Below, piece after piece: positions 43,538 through 53,500 of a DNA stretch of 64,000 nt (position 1 is the stretch's first letter; each line of letters begins with the position of its first letter). A program made the translations under genes and the position numbers. The stretch covers positions 456,334,141 to 456,398,140 of the forward strand of contig JASDDO010000016.1 in assembly GCA_030015575.1 (NCBI GenBank), read 5' to 3'. The notes under the pieces were generated by a model that had not been told where the DNA came from, did not search any database, and saw nothing but the letters and a program-made list of their open reading frames with translations. Origin of the DNA: Agapanthus africanus. Taxonomy: Eukaryota; Streptophyta; Magnoliopsida; Asparagales; Amaryllidaceae.

Positions 43538-44703
43538 CTACTGCGCTGCGTTAATAATCTCGATCAACGACTGTACTTGCAGCTGCATCAACTGTCCCGA
43601 AGAATGCGGTAGCACGATCTCCAACTCGAATCTCCAAAAATCTTTGATAAGCTCCTTCTGTGCAGTCAACATCCGAATTGCTGGCAACCGACTAAGCGCA
43701 TCCGGCACTACATTAACTTTCCCCGGATGGTACTTGAGATCAAGATCATAGTCAGCCATCAGCTCCAACCATCTACGCTGCCTCATGTTAAGCTCTTTCT
43801 GCGTGAACACATACTTTAGGCTTTTGTGATCGGTGAACAGTTCGACCCTTTCGCCCAATAAGTAGTGTCTCCAAATCTTCAAAGCAAAAATCACCGCTGC
43901 TAGCTCCAAATTATGAGTTGGGTAATTCTTCTCATGGGTCTTCAATTGTCTTGATGCGTAGGCAATAACCTTCCCGTGCTGCATCAAAACACATCCCAAA
44001 GCTTTCCCATATGCGTCGATGTGAATCACCAATCCTCTCGAACCGTCTGGTATGGTCAAAATAGGAACAGTTATCAATTTTTGCTTCAATGTCCCAAAAG
44101 CTGACGCACATCTATCTGTCCATATAAATGGTACCTCTTTTCGCGTAAGCTTGGTCAAAGGCTCAGCTATACGAGCAAAATTCTCCACGAACCTTCTGTA
44201 ATATCCGGCAAGTCCAAGAAAACTTCTGATCTCTGCTACGTTCTTCAGAATTGGCCAATCTTGAACTGCTGCAATCTTCTCAGGGTCAACGGCGATTCCA
44301 TCTCCGTATACGACATGCCCCAAAAACTTCACTTCTTCAAGCCAAAACTCGCACTTGCTTATCTTTGCATATAATCTTTCTTGCCTCAACGTCTGCAGTG
44401 CAATCTTCAAGTGTTCTGCATGCTCTTGTAGGCTCCTCGAGTAGACCAGAATATCATCGATGAACACCACTATAAACTGGTCCAAGAACGGTGAAAAGAT
44501 TCGGCTCATCAAGTGCATAAGTATCGCCGGTGCATTCGTGACTCTGAATGACATCACTAAATACTCGTAATGTCCATATCGAGTTCGGAACGCAGGCTTG
44601 CAAATATCCTCTGATTTAACTCGAACTTGATGATATTCGGATTGCAAATCTAGCTTCGAGAATACCCTCGCGCCACTGAGTTGCTCGAATAATTCGCCAA
44701 TGC
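43538..44703 (-). pseudogene. Element G reverse transcriptase (main part) and RNase H
   Basis: A 369-codon open segment: [40 protein letters not shown] (catalytic box), [20 protein letters not shown], then RNase H with [40 protein letters not shown] and [10 protein letters not shown]. It continues upstream to 44703 in a broken frame; the tacttgttc site here is the place where B inserted in A. Confidence 0.92.
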
Positions 44704-45470
44704 GAGGGATCGGTTACTTGTTCTTAATAGTCACCCGGTTTAATTCTCGATAATCGATGCACATCCTCCTTGTGCCATCTTTCTTCTTGACTAGAAGAAC
44801 TGGATCTCCCCAAGGTGAATTGCTGCTGTGAATCCAACCCTTCTCTAGCAATTCGGTAACCTGCTTCTTGACTTCTTCCAACTCCACTGGTGCCATCGGA
44901 TAGTACGCCTTTGAGATTGGCGCTGCACCAGGAACAAGATCGATCGCGAACTCCACATCTCGTTTTGGTGGTAAACCTGAGATGTCCTCGAACACGTCTA
45001 TGAATTCTCGAACTACAGCTGGCGCTTTCTCCTTATCAACTTCCATCGATGAAAGAACACTGTGTGTCGGCCTAGACCTAAACTCGACTGGCCTGACGGA
45101 ACTGCTACTCCAGCAAAAACAAACTCCGGATGTCCGGGAATCTGGAAAATCACTTTCTTTGCCCTACAATCAATGTGAGCGTGGAAAGTGCCGACAAAGT
45201 CTATTCCCAAGACAACATCAAACTGCCGGTATCAATCACCCAGAAATCTGCAAATAACTCCCGTCCGGAGATAACAACAGAACAATGCTTGCACTCACTA
45301 CAAGATATAATCTTCCCATTCCTAGTGTGTATGTCCCAACAACTAGATCGGGTCGTACAAGAAATCGAGTGTGCAGCAATAAACTTGGACGACATACAGC
45401 AATGAGATGCACCAGAATCGAATAATGCTAATACGGGAAAAACATGAACAAGCAGGATACCCTAAATGAC
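44704..45470 (-). pseudogene. Element G protease and reverse transcriptase N-terminus
   Basis: RT start ([55 protein letters not shown]) at 44714-45046. The preceding protease lies in two shifted frames: [20 protein letters not shown] at 45013-45210, MSSKFIAAHSISCTTRSSCW near 45395, and a decayed DSGASHC near 45410. Confidence 0.88.
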
Positions 45471-45938
45471 TTCATCTGAAGCCAAAATACTGAAGAAGAT
45501 AAGCACGGTAAACAGGATTCAAGCTTGCGATAAAACATGAACTGGTAAGCAAGGAAACCGGAAGAAGTAAGGTAATATAACGACCATAAATCAAGGAAAT
45601 AAATCAAGAGTAGGACCCTGAGTTACTTAAATAGAGTACCGCATTATAACCATGCTGCAGTTCATAGTTACAATCACATAACTCCGTTCAAGTCGCCCAA
45701 ATCCTAGTATCCGAATCAAAGGAATAGAACGGGAGAAACAATAGGGAACCAAAAGATTTCAAGTCGATATGCAACGTCATTCCATCTTGTCAAGGAAAAG
45801 GGTGAAGAGAAAGATATGATTCAAGAATGGCAAGATAGTAAAGTAGCAGGACATGTTCCTAATTACGAGTTTTCTGATTCGTGTATTGGGTCCAATACCC
45901 AATTACAAAAGAATCAAACCCGGTTAACCTAAATCCTA
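45471..45938 (-). other. G leader fused to protease: gag deleted
   Basis: Near 45480 protease-upstream sequence jumps to sequence that aligns with the A leader (ataacgaccataaatcaagg here, taatgaccatagatcaagg in A). About 1.1 kb equivalent to A 36,600-37,720, the whole gag, is missing. Confidence 0.8.
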
Positions 45939-45952
45939 TGGCTCTGATACCA
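45939..45952 (-). promoter_or_regulatory. Primer binding site of G (initiator tRNA-Met)
   Basis: TGGTATCAGAGCCA on the minus strand, just before the 5' LTR end at 45962. Confidence 0.92.
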
Positions 45953-45961
45953 AACAAACCC

Positions 45962-46261
45962 TGTCACGCCCCGCTTCCCAGAGTATGCTAAGATCGACAC
46001 GTGACAGAGCCAACCATACTACCTGTGGCTAGGAAACATCCCTCTACAGTCACATTACGGCTGTCTATAAGATATAAAGAACAATAAAAAAATATAAACT
46101 ATCTAGTACATTTCCATATGTCAGAATAAACGAGTCAAGAAATAGAAATGTGCGGAAGCAATAAATCCAATAAACAGTAACATCTGGAAAAATATGTCCC
46201 AAATACGGGCTCACATCAGGAAATGAAAGTACGGAAATAAAACTAAACTAAACTAAATACT
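45962..46261 (-). mobile_element. Element G: 5' LTR, terminal 300 bp
   Basis: Ends GGGGCGTGACA (minus) and aligns with the start of the A LTR. It is broken at 46261 by D; the remainder lies to the right of the window. Confidence 0.88.
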
Positions 46262-48360
46262 TGTTGGATATAGTGCCCTCAGAGTCAATTATTGGATCGC
46301 AGGCATGTGATTTCAAAGATTGAGATATGACCTATACCGGTAAGACTGTCTTACTCAAGATGATTGTATACTATCTGGTTTGTCTCTATCATCGTGTACA
46401 TGCTTTAGGTGACATTGTGGTTCACTATTACACGTTGATGGAGAATAGTATGCTACCATGGTTTGTCTTTATCATCGTGCACTACTTTAGGTGACCTTAC
46501 AGGTCGCTATTGCACGCTGATAGAGCCCTTAGGATTATTGCTTGACGACTAGCAGTATGATGGCGATCATATACGTGGGAGCTGGTGTCTATAAGCACAT
46601 CCTTAAAAGGTCCCTAGTCGTGGGAGTTTCGAGACTGGGCATCGATACTCCATTAGTAGACTGGTGTATACAGTCGAGACCCCGACGAGGGGCGGTGGCC
46701 GGTCTCATAAGCCACTGGTGTCAGTTGGTTCACCTAAGATGTATACAGGTGCTCATTGGGTTATGAGTACACCGGACAGGACTCGCCGGGAACATGCTAG
46801 TTGGTATTATACCTGACGTCAGATAATAGTTCCCTGGTGACATGTGTACATGTTAGTTCATCGACCTGAGATCGTCATTTGTCTCGTGTGAGTTCCCACT
46901 GTGCTTTGATTATTACCCTACCACGGCTCAAAGGAGTCGTGCAAACATGTTTTAGTTGGGTACAGTCCCGAGCCACATGGAGGCAAGTGAGCGGATCGGT
47001 AGGGGATTCGTATCTCCCGGTATTGAGGGTGAGATCGCGCTGTGTCTAGGAAAGCCATTGCACAAAGCCCTCAGCCGAGGCAGGAGATTTACTGGTAGGT
47101 ATTCCAGTAGTATCTCAAGGTGTTCTGGGCTACACTCCGACATGACTTGTACCGCTTTTGGGGGTCTGACTTTTACCAATCCCCTAGGCCCGACATGCGA
47201 TGCTCATAGACGAACGGACCGGACTGTACGGATATTGTCACTGACAGGCTCAGTAGGGTGTCAGGATGAGTTCGCTCATCGACCTCCCTTTTGGTCAATA
47301 CCTGGTAGCTCGTTATGTACGGCTAATACCTCTGACGTGCTAGTGGTTAAATCCACAGTCAAAGTATTGACGAGTGTTTAGAGTCCCCCACAGACTGTTT
47401 CTCAAGTTTCGGACGAAACGTTGTAGAGGCCGTATGATATATGGCAGGGTTCGATCTTATACGTGCGGTATTGCATGGATCATGATCGGACAGATCATAC
47501 TAGTGGGCTTTGGTTTAAGCCGGATCCTAGTATTAGATTTGTTGGATTACTTTAGTCTCATCGCATTCGCATTCAGTCAGAATGCGGATGCAGGTATGTA
47601 TATGCAGGTGAGGGGTATCCTTGTGATCCGTCACGAGTTTACTTTAGATGTTGCCGTATCTTTTTGTTGTGGCAAACATTTGGATTAATGTTTGCTTATG
47701 GAAATAATGAGCTAGAATTCATCATGAGATGCATTAAATGTGACATGGACATATATGGTGACTCATGGTCTCTTTTAGTGTGTAAATGTCATATTATGTG
47801 ATGGTTTTGTGATGATATGATAAGAGGAAAGAGAAAGGGGCTGCCTTATGTAAGCTTGGTCTTGTATTTTTGATACACTCTCTCACTATCATTCCATCAC
47901 AAAGGAAAAGAAAGAAAGAAACTCCTTCTTCCTCTTTCTTCTCTATCTCAAATCTCCATTAATGGCAACACCTCTAACCTCCATCCAAAGCAATGGATGC
48001 AAGAGACAAAGTGATCACAAACATTCTCTACAACACCTTGGACACGTCGGCTAGCACACTTCATGCCCGATTTGCTTCAGATGAAGCGGGAGCCCGTAAA
48101 AAGACTCGTAGATGTGGTGCCCTTTCCGACGAGAAGATCGAGACCGGAGTTGCCGCGAGGTGCTTGGGATGGTGGCCAAAGACCGAAGGACACGGATCGA
48201 TCGGTATAGCCTTTCTATCCCTTCTCTAGATAGCTAGTTGTTGGTTAATGGTTCAATCCGGGTTTAAGCATACGATACCGCCGGTTTTCAAGTTAAGAAA
48301 AATTTTCGTTTCCGCATTTTGGCCTCGGAAAGATGGACGGGGCGCTACCGTAGTCTTACA
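46262..48360 (+). mobile_element. Element D: 5' LTR (Ty1/copia, 2.1 kb)
   Basis: TGTTGGATATAGTGCCC to TACCGTAGTCTTACA, followed directly by a tRNA-Met PBS. It is the same family as the inverted F LTR at 61180-63398 and more distantly related to C. The 3' LTR of D is not in the window. A TATA box could not be assigned with confidence. The frames at 46956 and 47374 are not called. Confidence 0.92.
47429..47491 (+). other. Two consecutive hairpins in the D LTR
   Basis: GCCGTAT-GAT-ATATGGC (one G.T pair), then GTTCGATC (47449) with GATCGGAC (47484), again with one G.T pair, enclosing CGTGC..GCATG. It is homologous in position to C 21192-21255 and F 62167-62290. Confidence 0.7.
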
Positions 48361-48374
48361 TGGTATCAGAGCCA
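48361..48374 (+). promoter_or_regulatory. Primer binding site of D (initiator tRNA-Met)
   Basis: TGGTATCAGAGCCA immediately after the LTR end. Confidence 0.93.
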
Positions 48375-48570
48375 GGTCATTAACCTTTACTAGCTTGCTC
48401 TAGCGTGTTTAGAACTTCGATCGGACGAAATTTTCAAAAACCGCATTTCCAAGTCATCAGTTTCTGTCGAAATTTTTCTGTTGTCAAAAAATTATTTGGT
48501 GTATTGCAGAAAATCAGGCAGGGTTTTTTAATAGAACTGAGAAAATTTGGTGGGCTGGTTTCACTGTAGC

Positions 48571-48617
48571 GCGGCAGATCCGCGGCCGTACCCACGTTTT
48601 GGCCGCGGATCCGCCGC
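48571..48617 (+). other. GC-rich hairpin in the leader of D
   Basis: GCGGCAGATCCGCGGCC (48571-48587) pairs with GGCCGCGGATCCGCCGC (48601-48617) at 16 of 17 positions, loop 13. It lies at the same distance from the PBS (~200 bp) as the hairpin in C. Confidence 0.85.
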
Positions 48618-49554
48618 CTTACTGTAGCCACAGTGCACGAAATTTCTTCAGTTGGTCTCTGACTTAGAAAAGGGGTTTCTGGTAATTTTATTTTGGGCCT
48701 GGATTTATTTGAGTACTGGGTATTGTGCTTGGGGCCCACTTCGGGAAATTTTTTGATCGAAATTTTTTAATCATGTTAGTTCACAGTATTTACATTCTAT
48801 CTGCGACCGTGAATGTCATTTGATCGGTAAATCCTGTCTAATTGCTATAGCCCTTTTAGACGGATTTTCGAACGTGACATTCACGTTGATGTTCTGTGTT
48901 GTGCTGTGATGTTGCGGATTTGTCGGGGTGGATAGCCTGATTGCAATGGTAGTACAGTTTGGTTGTATTTGTACATTTGATATTTCGGGGCGAGCGTCCG
49001 ACATGTGGACTGCCGTCACTGCCTGTTTGTATATTATTCTTTTGTGGCACGACCGGGCTGAGGTCGATGTACCCGTTGTATGTATATTTTACTTTCTGTA
49101 CTAGGATTACCCCGTGGAGGGGTGCACGGGTAGCCGGGTTCCAGAGGGCAACAGGCCCTCATCTCATGGCTTTGAGATGGAGGGGGCTTCACTCTAGAAT
49201 TGGCGGGCTATTCGCCGCACTCGTAGGGGGTGCAGGTTGACCCAAGGAGGGGTGCTCAAGTTACCGGATTCCGTGAAGTGCTGGGTGGTCTATTCACGTT
49301 GTTGAAGGGGGCTGCCTCGCTTCAGGTTTTGGCGGGTAACTTTCCGCGCCCGTAGGGGTCTAGTATTTCATTGCACAGGCTATCCACACGACCAGGGGAA
49401 CGTCGAGTTTCAGTAGTGGCTCTATGAAACCCGGGGATCCCAGATTATCTATATTGTTCTGTGATGCTTATTACATTTCTGTGATGTTGCATTTTATCAC
49501 GCCTTGAGCGAATATTATATATTGATATATATACTAGTAGATGTTGTATATGTT
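48618..49554 (+). other. Non-coding leader of D
   Basis: No gag or other coding region is recognised. It contains a doubled ~150-bp segment (gtgcacgggtagccgggttcc near 49120 and gtgctcaagttaccggattcc near 49250) that parallels one copy in C near 23925. Confidence 0.55.
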
Positions 49555-50385
49555 TTACACCCGCGCTAGTCCAGTCCCCGTTCTGTCGTTAGTTAAGTAA
49601 CCTAACGGGTGATGACGGGACCCAGTGGCAAATGCGGATGGCATATACGTACATCATATTTTCGTTCTTTTGTGGTGTGATTAATTGATGGGACTGCATT
49701 GATTCGGATCAATGCAAGCTAAACAAACCTAATCTGATGTTGTTGGAACATTTTTAAAAAAAAAACTGTTATTGCAAGGACGTTCTCTTTTGTTTTGCAC
49801 AGTGGTATTCGGTTATGAATATCCAACAGCTCAGTCGACGAGGCAAGGGCCGAGATCCCTTCACCGGGAGTGACCCCTTGGACAGAAGTTTGCGTCAGGG
49901 TAATAACTTCACTATAGCCGATTACTTTTTGCTTTGCATCGTGGTATTCAGTTGGAATATCCTGCACCTCATTCTACGGGGAAAGAGCCGAGATCGCTTC
50001 ATCGGGAGTGACCTCTTTAGCAAAGGTTTTCGCCACTATATTTTTATAAAATGCTATGTAGTTCCTTCAACGATATCAAGTTCATTACGTTAAAAGTTTT
50101 TCGCCAAAAACTACACGTAGCCCTCCGTCATTTCTTACAAGTATTACTTAGTATTCGTGCTGCGTTTGTTGACTGTGTCAAGGCGTAGTGTGCGGTAGCT
50201 AAGTAGTGTTTGTTTGTGGCATATTAATGGGATTGGTTAGGACAGTCGTGCGGCCTTGTTGACTGTGTCAAGGGCTCGTACGGGTGGGTTTAATGCAATC
50301 TAGGATAATGACAGGTTGAACTTGACTAGGACTCTTTGATTTGTTGACTGTGTCAAGGTCACTTGGGTCCTAGGGGTAAAAATCA
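49555..50385 (+). other. Structured non-coding region of D, conserved in C
   Basis: Same order as in C: gttttacacccgcgctag; hairpin TGCATTGAT-TCGG-ATCAATGCA (49695-49716); two ~95-nt units (49790-49882 and 49927-50027) with GGTATTC/GAATATCC hairpins and cttca(c/t)cgggagtgacc; three TTGAC-TGT-GTCAA hairpins (50169, 50259 and 50344). The sequence from here to 50642 ends in the splice-site region at which E inserted. Confidence 0.75.
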
Positions 50386-50637
50386 CATCGGGAGTTTCTA
50401 AAGAAACTGAAACTTGCCAGGCATGCGCATACCTTCTGGAGTGTGATAACATGAGTGGATTCCGTCACGTTATCATGCGATGATAGTTGGATCCCGATTC
50501 CCACTGATGAGTTGGTTTACTCCTCGGGTGATCCCGACTAATTCTTCTTTCAGGTTTGGAGGAGAATTTGAGTATACAGTGGGAGGTTTCCTGATTAGAT
50601 AAAGTGATAACCATTCCGATCTAGCTTAGAGTGCACG

Positions 50638-50642
50638 CTGAG
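50638..50642. repeat. Target-site duplication of element E (left)
   Basis: CTGAG, repeated exactly at 59782-59786; joining the two flanks recreates the gcacgctgagtgttt sequence seen in C at 25445. Confidence 0.96.
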
Positions 50643-51030
50643 TAATCAGTCGAAAATAATGTATTTTTAACATGGCAATTTCCCTATCATTTGCACTCAT
50701 TTAGAAGTGTTCGGTATTCATATTTCACATATTAGAAAATCAGTCATAAAATATCAGATTGCATGTGTTAGACTTTTAAACCGGCACTTTAAGAGAAATT
50801 GACCGCATTTCATGGCATCGCATCATTTCTGTATTTGCGCAACACTTGTCTTGAGTCTGTGCAGGAAAATACGGAAGAAAAACCAAAGAGCTGATCAAAA
50901 TTACGCCAACTCCATGATTTCAGATCTGGTAGCAATTCAAAAGGAGATATTAAATTCAACATATACAATAAAGGCCCATATGTTAGCCCAAGTTCAGCAC
51001 AGAAGAACCGAGCCATGAAGACTCCAAAGA

Positions 51031-51076
51031 GCCGCGGAACCGCGGCAGGAGCCGGCTTGCGCCGCGGTTCCGCGGC
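51031..51076 (+). other. GC-rich hairpin in the E LTR
   Basis: GCCGCGGAACCGCGGC at 51031 pairs with GCCGCGGTTCCGCGGC at 51061; with the inner GAGCC/GGCTT it gives 20 of 23 pairs. It is preceded by ctccaaagag, exactly as in C. It is repeated in the 3' LTR at 58300-58345. A weaker relative lies in the E leader at 52756-52802. Confidence 0.85.
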
Positions 51077-51282
51077 GTTTCTGCCACGTCATCACTTTAT
51101 TTTCAGTGCAAAATTCTCAGCTCTGGGCCCACATTCATTTCTGATATGTCAAATTCCAGAATTCTTTCGAAGCTACTGCCAGATCAGCAAAGATTATTAA
51201 GCAAGGCTAATCCTAATTAAGCTCCTAACTAACCTCTTCTAGAAGCTCCCTCCTAACTAATCACATCTTGAAGTTTCTCCTC

Positions 51283-51405
51283 TAACTAACTTTTGGAGGG
51301 AAATTTGAATTTCACTCAACTAACTTTTGGAGGGAAATTTGAATTTCATTCAACTAACTTTTGGAGGGAAATTTGAATTTCCTCAACAAACTTTTGGAGG
51401 GAAAC
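51283..51405 (+). repeat. Four ~35-bp tandem repeats in the E LTR
   Basis: Unit: ctaacttttggagggaaatt plus tgaatttc. It is also in the 3' LTR at about 58552-58674. It lies upstream of the TATA box. Confidence 0.93.
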
Positions 51406-51441
51406 TAAAAATTCAAATCCTAGATCTAGGGTTTTGATGGC

Positions 51442-51449
51442 TATAAATA
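51442..51449 (+). promoter_or_regulatory. TATA box of the E LTR
   Basis: GGCTATAAATAGGAACC, repeated at 58711-58718 in the 3' LTR; a typical plant promoter element with transcription expected about 30 bp downstream. Confidence 0.85.
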
Positions 51450-51525
51450 GGAACCTAGATCTAAGGGATGAGGTTGTTCATTCTACACCATTTTCTTCCA
51501 CAAGTCTCGTGACAAGGCTTGTGCG

Positions 51526-51540
51526 AAACCCTAACCCTAA
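51526..51540 (+). promoter_or_regulatory. Telo-box motif in the E leader
   Basis: AAACCCTAACCCTAA, about 80 bp after the TATA box. The telo-box (AAACCCTAA) is a known 5'-region element of plant genes active in dividing cells. Role here inferred. Same in the 3' LTR at 58795-58809. Confidence 0.5.
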
Positions 51541-52514
51541 TTCCACTCCAAATCCAAGATCTTGAGTACCAAATCAAGCGAGAAGCCTTCAACCTTTTAG
51601 GAGCCGAGCCGATCTTCAATCGGGCAAGTGATCCAAGCCGATCCGCGATCCACGGAGACGAGCGAAGCCAAGTCGACGATCAAGTTCTTCCTCTTGTAGT
51701 TCTTGAGCGAATGTAACTAAATTGTTGATATAAATAAAAGGTGAATTTCTTTAATCTTGCTTTCTTTTAATTCTTGCATCATGATTAGATCTCAATTTGT
51801 AATTGTTGCTCTTGTTGTGATGTTTGAGTAAAACTCCGCTCGTAAAGGAGTCGAGACGATTGTAGAATGATGATGTAACAAATCTTAAATACTATTTTTA
51901 AGTCCTACGAGTTTTGTAAACCCTAGCAAGTTCAAGAATCGATGACCTAGTTTCGTAGCGATGCTTTCTTGATTGTGATCGCTCGAAATTAGGGATCTAC
52001 GATCGTTTCTTGAATTTACTAGAGGCTAGAATATGAATGATATCAATGAAAGAACAAGAGATAAGATGAAATCCTAGTTTCACAAGAAGTCTCTAATTCT
52101 CATCGATCATCATCGATCTAGTATCAATTCATCGAAGGATAAGAATACGTAATTCTAAGATTACATCACATCTATAGATCCGATCGATTCCTACGAGCCT
52201 CATTTCGATTCTTGATATTTGGTTTGGAAAAATCAACAAACTATAAATTCTTGATTCTATCTTTTCTTGTTATTAGATCTAGATATTTTCTTTTTCTTGA
52301 AATACAAAATTTAAATCATGAATTGTTTGTTTTCTTTTCTTTAAAGTTTCGACTCATCTAAATTCGAAAAGACGAACGATTACACTTTCCCTGTGGACGA
52401 TCCGCACTCACTAACAATCTACATCCGACACCGTAGTTGATTGCGGTCAAATAATTTTTGATTGTGATTTCTTTACAATTTCATAATACACATCAAGAAT
52501 TCGTTTCAATCAAA

Positions 52515-52532
52515 TGGCGCCGTTGCCGGGGA
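52515..52532 (+). promoter_or_regulatory. Primer binding site of E
   Basis: TGGCGCCGTTGCCGGGGA, two bases after the LTR. This is the PBS usual for Athila and related elements (tRNA-Asp type). Confidence 0.93.
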
Positions 52533-53500
52533 TAGTGCGCTAATAGTTCGTATTTTGAAATTTGAGTTCAAAATTTTATTCCATCTAAATTTTGTGATCA
52601 AAATTCGTGCAAACACTAATACGCGTTTTGTGGTTTGATTGCGAGGAAATCTGGAATCATTGGAGCTGTGGAAATTTTTTTCTGAAACATCCAGAGAGCT
52701 GTGTAGGTGAACAGAAGCTTGTGCACAAATTTTTGTGCACTGATCTCAACATACAGCGGCGGAAGCACGGCATATACCCCTTAACTGCGGCGGATCCGCG
52801 GCAACCCTAGCTCTTCACTGCACCAATTTTGCTCAGTATCTCTCTAACTTTCTTATCTCTTACCTCATCTGCTCCAATAACAATTTTGCTGCAGGTTTCT
52901 TTGCAAATAAATCGCTGCGCCGCAAAAGCAAAATAAAAATTTGTGCGTGTTTTGATTCTTTTGGTTGTTTGCATATTAATACGGAAATTAAGGGGCACGA
53001 CCAAATCCAAATTAGGTGGGGATTTCATTACCCTTCCTAGGCCCCGAAAATCACAAACTTTCATCCGCATTGACCCTCATTAATTAAAAGAAATCTAGAG
53101 ATGACTCTAAGGACCGTCGCGCTCAATTAGGACAAGAGAAGGCCGTGGGTAATTCATTGCTTATCCGAGTTTTCCTGTGGTGCCTAAGGCGAGTGTGTCT
53201 AAGGCTAGTGGTTATTAATTAGGCCCACTGTAGTGGTGGTTCCTTCCCACTTACCTGGCACTTATCCGGCCACAGGGAGACAAAGAGGCAGTGGAGAATT
53301 TATCCTGCGACTTGTCTTTTGGCAGTTAGGAGCGGTCTAGAGTTTGACCTAGGTGACCACTAGATTCTAGGGTTTGTGTGTTGCATTTGTTTTGTTGCAT
53401 CATATTTTTCAAAAATCCGTATCTTTTCAAAACAAACACCAACACTTCATTTCCTCTAATTATACCAACGCTGCCACTTGTGCTACAACCGTTTAGCACA
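52533..53500 (+). other. Leader of E before gag
   Basis: About 970 nt with no strong ORF. It contains a GC-rich motif pair at 52756-52802 and a T-rich tract, then gag. Long leaders are usual in Athila. Confidence 0.7.

Larger units (their letters stand above)
50643..52512 (+). mobile_element. Element E: 5' LTR (Athila-type gypsy, 1870 bp)
   Basis: Starts TAATCAGTCG (TG mutated to TA; the 3' LTR has TGATCAGTCG) and ends CGTTTCAATCA. It has the same length as 57912-59781, with only about three differences seen (terminal G/A; T/C near 51194; G/A near 52402). Confidence 0.97.

Noticed and set aside
50812..51716. Small frames in the E LTR repeated in both copies
   Set aside because: Duplicated with the LTR itself; they overlap hairpins, tandem repeats and the TATA box.
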